DNA of 5,217 nt. Source: Caryophanales bacterium UBA1424. Lineage in GTDB: Bacteria; Bacillota_I; Bacilli_A; RFN20; CAG-826. Every line of letters begins with the position of its first letter. Positions within the stretch are counted from its first letter, which is position 1. Where the stretch lies: NCBI GenBank assembly GCA_002329705.1, contig DCUC01000010.1:43364-48580 (forward strand), given 5' to 3'. Positions 1 to 5,217 of the stretch are shown here, one piece after another. The translations under genes and the position numbers were made by a program. Below the pieces are notes generated by a model that saw only the letters and a list, made by a program, of their open reading frames with translations, was not told the DNA's origin and ran no database searches.

Positions 1-768
1 CTTCCGACCCTCATCTCCGGCGTCGGCCCCGACTACTTCTCTAAAACAGGGCAAAGATGGGGCAATCCCATCTATAACTTCCCCGCCGTAAAGGCGAAGA
101 ACTACGAGTTTTTAATTAGGCGCATTCTCGACTGCGGCGAAATCTATGATTTGATTCGCCTCGATCACTTTCGGGCGTTTGATACCTACTACGTCATCGA
201 CGCGAAAGAAGCGACGGCGGAACGCGGCGAGTGGAAACTCGGCCCCGGCCGCGATTTCTTCGATGAACTCTTTAAGCATTTTGATGCGACAAGAATTATC
301 GCCGAGGATCTAGGTGATATTCGCCCCGAGGTCCTCGATTTAAGAGACTACTATAATTTCCCGGGCATGAATGTGCTGCAGTTTGAGATCCTGAGCGAAA
401 AAGAAATAGCGGTGAACCCCCATAACGTCTACTACATCGGGACGCACGATAACGACACCTTAAAAGGCTGGTATTTAAAGCTCACTCAAGATGAGCGCGT
501 CAAATTGCGCAAGATTCTGGCCAAAGAAGGCCTCTCAGGCGATTTATTCGCGCAGATGATGGAATATGCCTTAAGGCGGCCGAACGCCCTCTCCGTCCTC
601 TTTATGGGCGATATCTTGAAGCTCAATAATAAAGCCCGCATCAACGTCCCGGGCATTATTGATGACATCAACTGGACTTATCGCTTACAATCTTTAGTGA
701 CTTTCGAAGAAAAGATTAAATTTCTTCGCAAGATGATTAAAGAGAGTAACAGATTGATTAATGCTTAA
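1..768 (+). CDS. malQ: 4-alpha-glucanotransferase (amylomaltase, GH77), C-terminal half, 5' end outside window
   Basis: This is the C-terminal 255 residues of a protein usually near 500 residues long; the frame is open from base 1, so the N-terminus lies upstream. MalQ transfers alpha-1,4-glucan segments between maltooligosaccharides in the cytoplasm during maltose, maltodextrin or glycogen use. The GH77 landmarks appear in order: a GPDYFS.TGQ.WGNP loop (about bases 25-84), LDHFRAF with the predicted nucleophile Asp at 163-165, a GEWKLGPG segment, IIAEDLG with the predicted acid/base Glu at 304-306, FPGMNVLQFE, and GTHDNDT with the third catalytic Asp at 448-450. The end (NWTYRL followed by a helix) is typical. 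No start codon should be assigned inside the window: a TTG at 151 lies in the middle of the conserved core. The stop codon overlaps the start of rimO by 8 bases, suggesting coupled translation. Identification is by recalled family motifs. Confidence 0.96.
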   Translation, partial: LPTLISGVGPDYFSKTGQRWGNPIYNFPAVKAKNYEFLIRRILDCGEIYDLIRLDHFRAFDTYYVIDAKEATAERGEWKLGPGRDFFDELFKHFDATRIIAEDLGDIRPEVLDLRDYYNFPGMNVLQFEILSEKEIAVNPHNVYYIGTHDNDTLKGWYLKLTQDERVKLRKILAKEGLSGDLFAQMMEYALRRPNALSVLFMGDILKLNNKARINVPGIIDDINWTYRLQSLVTFEEKIKFLRKMIKESNRLINA

Positions 769-2062
769 AGTCGGTTTAGTTTCCTTAGGATGCGCAAAAA
801 ATCTCGTTGATAGCGAAATCATTTTAGGCATGTTTGATGATTCCGGTTACGCTTTGGTTAACAATCCTGATGAAGCCGATATCATCGTCGTCAACACCTG
901 CGGGTTCATCGCCGCGAGCAAAGAGGAGAGCATCGACACCATTTTCGAGATGGCCAAATACAAAAAGAAATTGATTGTTACCGGATGCCTCGTCCAAAGG
1001 TATTATGAGCAACTTAAAGAATCGCTTCCCGAAGCCGATTTGCTCGTCAAACTCGAAGATTATCCCAAACTCCATCAATTAATTGAAGAATTAAATAAAG
1101 ACGGCGAAAAAATCACCCCCTTTAATCCGTTGCGGCGCGTCATCTCCACCGAGAGCTACAGCGCCTATCTTCGCATCTCGGAAGGCTGCGATAATCGCTG
1201 CTCCTTCTGCGCGATTCCTCTTATTCGCGGACCGTTTCGCTCACGGCCTTATGAAGAGGTGATCAAAGAAGCGAAAATCCTCGCCGATAAAGGCGTTAAG
1301 GAATTGGTCATCATCTCGCAGGACACGACCCATTACGGAAGCGATTTGAAAGAAAGTCATAATATTGTCTCTTTATTAAAGAGCTTGCTCGAAATTAAAG
1401 AATTTGTTTCCCTGCGCCTCCTTTATCTTTATCCTGACGAAGTAACTGATGAGCTGATTGCTTTAATCCGCGATAATCCGCGCATCGCCCCTTATTTTGA
1501 CCTGCCGATTCAGCACGCTTCGAACCGCATTCTGAAGCGGATGGGAAGGCGGAGCAGCAAAGAAAAGATCATCGCGCTGATCAACGAGATTCGCAAAGAG
1601 ATACCGCACGCCATAATGCGCTCGACCTATATTGTCGGCTTTCCCGGCGAAAGCGAAGAAGACTTTAACGAGTTGGTGGCTTTTACCGAGAAAGTTCAGT
1701 TTAACCACTTGGGTGTCTTTACCTACTCTAAAGAAGAAGATACGCCCTCATATGACTTCGAAGAGCAGATCGACGAAGACATCAAAAAGAAGCGCTACGA
1801 AATCATCATGGAGACGCAGAAGAAGATCTCCTACCGCAATAACCGCGGCCTAGTGGGCCGAGTGATGGACGGCCTCGTCACCGGCTATGACTTACAAAGT
1901 AAGACATATCGCATTCGCTCTTATTTTAACGCCCCGGACGGAATCGACGGCAACATCACATTAACAAGCGAAAAGAAACTAAATAACGGCGATGTCGTCA
2001 AAATTAGAATCCTCGCTCCTTTTGTTTATGATTTGTACGCCGAACTGATCGAAGACAATTAA
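761..2062 (+). CDS. rimO: Ribosomal protein uS12 (S12) aspartate methylthiotransferase RimO, radical SAM
   Basis: RimO adds a methylthio group to the beta-carbon of a conserved Asp of ribosomal protein S12, using two [4Fe-4S] clusters and S-adenosylmethionine. The 433-residue length is normal. The N-terminal MTTase domain opens with SLGCAKNLVDSE, which is RimO-like rather than MiaB-like, and its cluster cysteines are C11, C47 (NTCGF) and C76 (TGCLVQRY). The radical SAM CxxxCxxC is C143/C147/C150 in EGCDNRCSFCAIPLIRG, followed by FRSRP. Later core signatures are LPIQHAS (about 248-254) and STYIVGFPGE (288-297). A C-terminal TRAM domain spans roughly 363-431, with the RimO-like APDGIDG. The ATG at 761 begins directly before the conserved SLGC motif. 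The nearest purine-rich site (AGAGAG, 741-746) is 14 bases away and weak, so translation may depend on ribosomes finishing malQ. All key residues are present. Confidence 0.97.
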   Translation: MLKVGLVSLGCAKNLVDSEIILGMFDDSGYALVNNPDEADIIVVNTCGFIAASKEESIDTIFEMAKYKKKLIVTGCLVQRYYEQLKESLPEADLLVKLEDYPKLHQLIEELNKDGEKITPFNPLRRVISTESYSAYLRISEGCDNRCSFCAIPLIRGPFRSRPYEEVIKEAKILADKGVKELVIISQDTTHYGSDLKESHNIVSLLKSLLEIKEFVSLRLLYLYPDEVTDELIALIRDNPRIAPYFDLPIQHASNRILKRMGRRSSKEKIIALINEIRKEIPHAIMRSTYIVGFPGESEEDFNELVAFTEKVQFNHLGVFTYSKEEDTPSYDFEEQIDEDIKKKRYEIIMETQKKISYRNNRGLVGRVMDGLVTGYDLQSKTYRIRSYFNAPDGIDGNITLTSEKKLNNGDVVKIRILAPFVYDLYAELIEDN

Positions 2063-2083
2063 TCTATTTTTAATAGAACAATT

Positions 2084-2105
2084 TTGACTATAATATTTTA
2101 AGAGG
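2084..2105 (+). promoter_or_regulatory. Probable promoter -10 box and RBS of the ATP-grasp gene
   Basis: A perfect TATAAT lies at 2089-2094 in the AT-rich 54-base gap after rimO. No good -35 hexamer sits 16-18 bases upstream (only T-rich sequence around 2065-2072), so the promoter is partly guesswork. The RBS AAGAGG is at 2100-2105, 11 bases before the ATG at 2117. Transcription starting the usual 7 or so bases after the -10 box would begin at or inside the RBS, giving a very short leader. Read-through from rimO is an alternative, since I see no terminator between the genes. Confidence 0.45.
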
Positions 2106-2116
2106 TTGTCATCCGC

Positions 2117-3316
2117 ATGAATTTTGTCATCATCTCGCCCCACTTTCCCGAGACGTACTGGAAGTTTGCCGAAGCCTTAAAGAAAAACGGCTTCACCGTC
2201 TTAGGCATCGGCGACGCTCCTTATCACGAAATCAAAGCTGAACTCAAAGGCGTTTTGACGGAGTATTATTACGCCCCGAAGATGGATGATTATAGCGAAC
2301 TCTATAAAGCGTTTGCGTTTTTAAGTTCGAAATACGGCAAGATCGACTGGGTCGAATCGAATAATGAATACTGGCTCGCAAAAGATGCGAGACTAAGAAC
2401 CGACTTCAACATCACGACCGGCGTTATGGAAAAAGATATTCTCGCCTACAAGTCAAAGACGGTGATGAAAGATTATTTTAAAAAGGCCAAGGTGAAAGTT
2501 GCCCGCCACCTCAAGACAAGTGATTTTACGGTGGCTAAAAAGTTTGCCAAAAAGGTTGGCTACCCCTTATTTTCAAAGCCCGATATCGGCGTCGGGGCGA
2601 ACTCGACTTTCCGGCTTAATAATGACGAGGACCTCAAAACTTTCTTTTTAAAGAAAGATGTCGGCGAATACATCATCGAGGAATATATCGACGGGACGAT
2701 CGTCTCCTTTGACGGCATCAGCAACTCTCATCACGAACCCGTCATTTGTGTCGAGCATCTTTTTCCCGTGACGAACGCCGATGTCGTCGGCGGTCTCCTC
2801 GAGGACTATTACTACTCGCTCCACGATGTCGCCCCTGACTTATACAAAGCCGGATGCGCGGTGTTAAAAGCCTTTAAGGTTAATAAGCGCTTCTTTCACT
2901 TAGAATTCTTTCGCCTTAATGTCGATAAGAAGGGCTTAGGCCGCAAAGGCGATTTAGTGGCCCTCGAAGTCAATATGCGGCCACCGGGAGGCTATACGAC
3001 GGACATGATTTCCGCCTGCCTCGGCGTCAGCTCTTATGCGGTGTACGCGGATGTCGTAAGCTATGACGAGAACCGTCAAGCGGCGAGCGGAAAACCGATG
3101 GTGGTGGCGGAAGTCGCCAGGCGCGATAAATATAAATACGAAATAACTAGAGAAGCGATTCTCGATAAGTATAAAAGCGCGATGGTTTTAAGCGGCCGCT
3201 ATGCGCCGTTGATCAGCGTCGGCATGGGTGATGAGTATTTCATCGCTAAATTTTCAACCTTAGAAGAAGCTAAAATTTTTAAAGAGGAAGTGCTAAAACA
3301 CCAAAAAAATATTTGA
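2117..3316 (+). CDS. ATP-grasp domain protein, putative carboxylate-amine ligase of unknown substrate
   Basis: This 399-residue protein has the ATP-grasp layout. An N-terminal pre-ATP-grasp Rossmann-like part (about 1-110) begins MNFVIISPHFP. An ATP-binding region follows, with K154 and a glycine-rich loop in LFSKPDIGVGA (151-161) and the adenine-hinge segment YIIEEYIDG (185-193). The metal-binding part has HLEFF (E263) and LEVNMRPPGG (E284, N286, R288; 283-292). Enzymes of this fold usually activate a carboxylate as an acyl-phosphate and join it to an amine or thiol. Similar stand-alone proteins are often loosely labelled as a short carbamoyl-phosphate synthase large subunit, which is a fold-based name and not a function. 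No signal peptide or membrane segment is seen, so it is probably cytoplasmic. Neighbours (rimO, tRNA) do not reveal the substrate. The ATG at 2117 has an AAGAGG site upstream, and the stop TGA (3314-3316) overlaps the likely tRNA -35 box. Confidence 0.88.
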   Translation: MNFVIISPHFPETYWKFAEALKKNGFTVLGIGDAPYHEIKAELKGVLTEYYYAPKMDDYSELYKAFAFLSSKYGKIDWVESNNEYWLAKDARLRTDFNITTGVMEKDILAYKSKTVMKDYFKKAKVKVARHLKTSDFTVAKKFAKKVGYPLFSKPDIGVGANSTFRLNNDEDLKTFFLKKDVGEYIIEEYIDGTIVSFDGISNSHHEPVICVEHLFPVTNADVVGGLLEDYYYSLHDVAPDLYKAGCAVLKAFKVNKRFFHLEFFRLNVDKKGLGRKGDLVALEVNMRPPGGYTTDMISACLGVSSYAVYADVVSYDENRQAASGKPMVVAEVARRDKYKYEITREAILDKYKSAMVLSGRYAPLISVGMGDEYFIAKFSTLEEAKIFKEEVLKHQKNI

Positions 3317-3340
3317 GTTATGTCTTAAATGCGACATAAT
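3313..3340 (+). promoter_or_regulatory. Likely promoter of tRNA-Gln
   Basis: TTGAGT (3313-3318, four of six matches to TTGACA) and CATAAT (3335-3340, five of six to TATAAT) are separated by 16 bases. A start about 7 bases after the -10 box would fall near 3347, just before the tRNA 5' end at 3351, giving a very short leader. The -35 box overlaps the stop codon of the ATP-grasp gene. Hexamer matches are seen; promoter activity is inferred. Confidence 0.5.
3318..3339 (+). repeat. Perfect 7-base inverted repeat, TTATGTC-N8-GACATAA
   Basis: The arms TTATGTC (3318-3324) and GACATAA (3333-3339) are exact reverse complements around an 8-base centre. The element fills the spacer of the proposed tRNA promoter and covers most of its -10 box. 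It could be an operator, an mRNA 3'-end hairpin for the ATP-grasp transcript, or chance in AT-rich DNA. No T-run follows it, so it is not a standard intrinsic terminator. Confidence 0.5.
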
Positions 3341-3350
3341 ATATAAGCAT

Positions 3351-3425
3351 TGCCGAGTAGCCAAGTGGTAAGGCACGCGGCTCTGAACCGCGTATGCAAA
3401 AGTTCGAACCTTTTCTCGGCAGCCA
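3351..3425 (+). tRNA. tRNA-Gln, anticodon CUG, CCA encoded
   Basis: A full cloverleaf can be drawn. The acceptor stem is TGCCGAG (3351-3357) with CTCGGCA (3415-3421). The D stem is GCC (3360-3362) with GGC (3372-3374), around an AAGTGGTAA loop. The anticodon stem is CGCGG (3376-3380) with CCGCG (3388-3392), around loop CTCTGAA (3381-3387) with anticodon CTG at 3383-3385. The T arm is AAAAG, loop TTCGAAC, CTTTT (3398-3414). The discriminator is G3422 and the encoded CCA is 3423-3425. The weak U1-A72 pair and G73 match known glutamine identity features in E. coli, supporting Gln. It decodes CAG codons. It is a lone tRNA with its own likely promoter and a terminator right behind it. Confidence 0.97.
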
Positions 3426-3433
3426 ACGCTTAC

Positions 3434-3464
3434 AAACGATCGCAAAAGCGGTCGTTTTCTTTTT
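3434..3464 (+). terminator. Rho-independent terminator after tRNA-Gln
   Basis: AAACGATCGC (3434-3443) pairs with GCGGTCGTTT (3448-3457) in a 10-base stem with one G-U wobble and an AAAA loop. It runs into a T-rich tail, TTTTCTTTTT (3455-3464). It starts only 8 bases after the tRNA CCA end. It should end transcription of the tRNA and of any read-through from the ATP-grasp gene upstream. Confidence 0.92.
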
Positions 3465-3489
3465 CGTTTATCGTGACAAAGAGCCGAGA

Positions 3490-3517
3490 TTGTATTTTTA
3501 AGGGGCTGGGGTATAAT
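3490..3517 (+). promoter_or_regulatory. Likely promoter of the acyltransferase-phosphatase unit
   Basis: A perfect TATAAT lies at 3512-3517. The best upstream partner is TTGTAT (3490-3495), which matches only the TTG of TTGACA, with a 16-base spacer. The site lies downstream of the tRNA terminator and 28 bases before the ATG, where a promoter is needed. The predicted start is near 3524. A stronger -35-like GTGACA at 3473-3478 is too far away to pair with this -10. Confidence 0.6.
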
Positions 3518-3531
3518 GAATAAGAATTCAT
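3516..3531 (+). repeat. Short palindrome ATGAAT-N4-ATTCAT over the predicted start of transcription
   Basis: The arms at 3516-3521 and 3526-3531 are exact reverse complements with an AAGA centre. The element overlaps the last bases of the -10 box, spans the predicted start point, and ends two bases before the RBS (GGAGAA, 3533-3538). It could be a repressor site or a small leader hairpin. Six-base arms in AT-rich DNA are also common by chance. Confidence 0.3.
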
Positions 3532-3545
3532 CGGAGAACGAATAA

Positions 3546-4832
3546 ATGAAAATTTCTGACATCGTATATAAAAGCTACGACGAAGTTAAAGCCATGCCGC
3601 GCTTTGATTTTAAAAAAAGAACGCGTAAACCGAGCAATTTGCTCAAGCCGTTGATGTTGCTGCTTTGCCTGCCCGAATACTTACAAAGAAAGAGCAAAGT
3701 CACCAAGATTAATATGAAAGGACTCAAACCGCCTTTCTTTATGCTTTGTAACCACAATTCGTTTTTCGACTTTAAAGTCGCGACGATGACGATGTTTCCC
3801 CGCGTCGGCTGCAATGTCGTGGCCATCGACGGTTTTATCGGCCGCGAAAATCTCCTCAGGAACTGCGGCTGCATCGGCAAGCGCAAGTTCACCAATGATC
3901 CCGAACTAATCTTTAATATCAAACACATTCTCAAAAACAAAAAAGGCTTCGTTTCGATTTATCCCGAAGCCCGTTATTCCCTCGTCGGGACGACTTCGCC
4001 CCTTCCTGATTCCTTAGGCAAGATGGCCAAGATGTTCGACGTGCCGGTGGTGGTCTTAAATAGCCACGGCCATCACCTCGCCCAGCCGGTGTGGAATCTT
4101 AAAAAAAGAAAGTGCCATACGGAATCGACGCTGACGCAGATTCTGACGCGCGAGGATTTAAAGAGTCTATCGATGGATGAGGTCAACGCCCGCATTCAAG
4201 AAGCTTTCGTCTATGACGATTACAAATGGCAAAAAGATAATAACATCCATATCACCGAAGATTTCAGAGCCGAAGGACTGCACCTTCCCTTATATAAGTG
4301 CCCCATCTGCGGTTCCGAACACCACATGAACTCCAAAGGCGCGGATTTATATTGCGAGAGCTGTAAGACGAGATGGCATATGAATGAGCTCGGCGAGCTC
4401 GAATGCGACAAGAAATCGTTTAGCCATATTCCCGACTGGTTTGAATGGCAAAGAGCCCAGGTCAATAAAGAGATTCGCTCCGGCAAATATCATTACGAAG
4501 AAGAAGTGATGATCGATTCGCTCCCCAACGCGACCGGCTATTACCGCCTGGGCAAAGGCAAGCTAATTCATACGAGCGAAGGTTTCCGCCTCGTCGGTGA
4601 TTTCGCCCCTGATTTTGAAGTCGCCAAGCGGCCTTTAGAAAACTTCGGCGTCCACATCGAATACGATTACTTCGGAAGAGGTAACGGCGTCAGCCTTTCG
4701 ACGAGCAGCGATACGTATTACATCTATCCCATCGATCAGAAGCAGTCGGTGACGAAGTTACACTTCGCCGCCGAAGAACTATACAAGATTACCAAAGAGA
4801 ACATGAATATCGGTAAAGAAGAAATCATCTAG
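3546..4832 (+). CDS. Lysophospholipid (AGPAT/PlsC-superfamily) acyltransferase with zinc ribbon and beta-rich C-terminal part
   Basis: This 428-residue protein has three parts. Residues about 30-225 are an AGPAT/PlsC-type acyltransferase: the catalytic HX4D is H70-D75 in LCNHNSFFDF, a GFIGR...IGKRKF region (96-115) fills the motif II position, and YPEARYS (139-145) replaces the usual FPEGTRS. Such enzymes move a fatty acyl chain onto lysophosphatidate or a related lipid at the inner membrane face. A hydrophobic stretch (about 32-46) could aid membrane contact, but no signal peptide is seen. Residues 252-273 hold CPIC and CESC, a four-cysteine zinc ribbon. The remaining 150 residues look beta-rich and end in a helix, possibly PH-like (inference). 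PlsC proteins are usually near 240 residues, so this one is much longer. GGAGAA (3533-3538), 7 bases before the ATG, supports the start. The acyl acceptor cannot be read from sequence. Confidence 0.87.
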   Translation: MKISDIVYKSYDEVKAMPRFDFKKRTRKPSNLLKPLMLLLCLPEYLQRKSKVTKINMKGLKPPFFMLCNHNSFFDFKVATMTMFPRVGCNVVAIDGFIGRENLLRNCGCIGKRKFTNDPELIFNIKHILKNKKGFVSIYPEARYSLVGTTSPLPDSLGKMAKMFDVPVVVLNSHGHHLAQPVWNLKKRKCHTESTLTQILTREDLKSLSMDEVNARIQEAFVYDDYKWQKDNNIHITEDFRAEGLHLPLYKCPICGSEHHMNSKGADLYCESCKTRWHMNELGELECDKKSFSHIPDWFEWQRAQVNKEIRSGKYHYEEEVMIDSLPNATGYYRLGKGKLIHTSEGFRLVGDFAPDFEVAKRPLENFGVHIEYDYFGRGNGVSLSTSSDTYYIYPIDQKQSVTKLHFAAEELYKITKENMNIGKEEII

Positions 4833-4833
4833 T

Positions 4834-5217
4834 ATGAGCAAAGTCGTTCTTCCTAATTATCAAGACTCGATTCTTAATGTCTCTAATTCCTTGCTTAAGC
4901 ATTATGGTGCAAAGGCGCACTATAGTGGTCAGAAAGAATTAGACGCTATTTTAAACAAGAAATACCGCCACATCGCCGTCTTTTTAATCGATGCGATGGG
5001 GGCAAAGATCATCGAAAGACATCGCCCGGAAAACTCCTTTTTCCGGCAGCACTTGCTTAAGAGCATTACAACGGTGTGCCCCTCGACGACTTCCGCGGCG
5101 ACGACGGCTTTCTTATCGGGGCAATCACCATTGGTGACCGGCTGGTTTGGCTGGCAGCAATACTTTGAAAAATATGATCGCCATATCATCTTGTTTAAAA
5201 ACGAAGACTATTATAGC
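4834..5217 (+). CDS. Alkaline phosphatase superfamily protein (type I phosphodiesterase/nucleotide pyrophosphatase-like), N-terminal part
   Basis: The frame stays open for 128 codons from the ATG at 4834 to the window edge, so the 3' end is missing. After a roughly 45-residue lead, AVFLIDAMGAKII (48-60) carries the predicted metal-binding D53. The TTVCPSTTSAATTAFLSG segment (79-96) matches the nucleophile region of this superfamily; the nucleophile is probably one of its first threonines, but I cannot say which. TGWFGWQQYF (102-111) resembles the GW..Y stretch in phosphodiesterase-like members. Family members hydrolyse phosphate mono- or diesters with two metal ions. No signal peptide is visible, suggesting a cytoplasmic enzyme. 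The start lies one base after the acyltransferase stop (TAG T ATG), with only a weak AAGAAG-type site inside the upstream gene, so the two are probably co-transcribed and coupled. The remaining metal ligands are beyond the window, so the substrate is open. Confidence 0.85.
   Translation, partial: MSKVVLPNYQDSILNVSNSLLKHYGAKAHYSGQKELDAILNKKYRHIAVFLIDAMGAKIIERHRPENSFFRQHLLKSITTVCPSTTSAATTAFLSGQSPLVTGWFGWQQYFEKYDRHIILFKNEDYYS

Noticed and set aside
151..768. A separate short gene starting at the TTG at 151
   Set aside because: Conserved MalQ sequence continues in the same frame upstream to base 1, and the TTG falls just before the catalytic Asp, so this is a single gene cut by the window edge.
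1632..1853. Plus-strand open frame inside rimO in another phase
   Set aside because: The product is low-complexity (Lys/Arg/Ser/Thr-rich) and arises from reading the rimO codons out of phase.
2064..2076. CTATT-TTT-AATAG inverted repeat after rimO as a terminator
   Set aside because: The stem is five bases, nearly all A-T, with a 3-base loop and no following T-run, so it is too weak to call.
3351..3490. tRNA-Gln as an integration (att) site, with GCCGAG recurring at 3483-3488
   Set aside because: The repeat is only 6 bases, there is no integrase gene, and the flanking genes look like normal chromosome.
3293..3562. Minus-strand open frame covering the tRNA, terminator and promoter block
   Set aside because: It runs antisense through a complete tRNA and terminator, encodes no recognisable motif, and overlaps two real genes at its ends.
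3575..3940. 121-codon minus-strand open frame within the acyltransferase gene
   Set aside because: It lies opposite the catalytic motifs of a well-supported gene, and its translation shows no domain pattern; it is a shadow frame.
1..5217. A defence, mobile or CRISPR system
   Set aside because: No nuclease, transposase, integrase, reverse transcriptase or toxin-like protein, and no regularly spaced repeats, were seen on either strand.

Overview
The window (5,217 bases) carries five protein genes and one tRNA gene, all on the + strand; the first and last genes are cut by the window edges. It looks like ordinary bacterial chromosome, probably from the Bacillota or a related low-GC Gram-positive lineage (an uncultured gut-type Bacilli or Erysipelotrichia relative would fit). 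The reasons are AT-rich intergenic DNA, A/T-rich codons (AAA, TTA, GAA) mixed with many GGC/CGC/GTC codons, a U-tailed intrinsic terminator, purine-rich ribosome binding sites, and the protein families present. TGG encodes Trp and TGA is used as a stop, so the standard bacterial code applies and this is not a Mycoplasma-type code. The lineage call is inference only.

Layout: (1) 1-768, the C-terminal half of a 4-alpha-glucanotransferase (MalQ). (2) 761-2062, RimO, the S12 methylthiotransferase, overlapping malQ by 8 bases. (3) 2063-2116, a short spacer with a perfect TATAAT box. (4) 2117-3316, an ATP-grasp ligase of unknown substrate. (5) 3317-3545, a regulatory and RNA block: a tRNA promoter overlapping a perfect inverted repeat, a complete tRNA-Gln(CUG) with encoded CCA, a strong terminator, and the promoter, small palindrome and RBS of the next unit. 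(6) 3546-4832, an acyltransferase (AGPAT/PlsC superfamily) joined to a zinc ribbon and a beta-rich C-terminal part. (7) 4834-5217, the start of an alkaline-phosphatase-superfamily phosphodiesterase, one base after the acyltransferase stop codon.

There are probably two or three transcription units. malQ-rimO is a tail of an upstream operon. The ATP-grasp gene has its own likely promoter and may read through into the tRNA, because no terminator separates them; the terminator at about 3434-3464 closes this part. The acyltransferase and phosphatase form a tightly coupled pair that may act on lipid or phosphodiester substrates, but this is guilt by association. I see no mobile element, CRISPR array, phage gene or defence system, and no clear evidence of a wholly new system. 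The most worthwhile items are the three-part acyltransferase with its tight phosphatase partner, the orphan ATP-grasp ligase, and the inverted repeat over the tRNA promoter.
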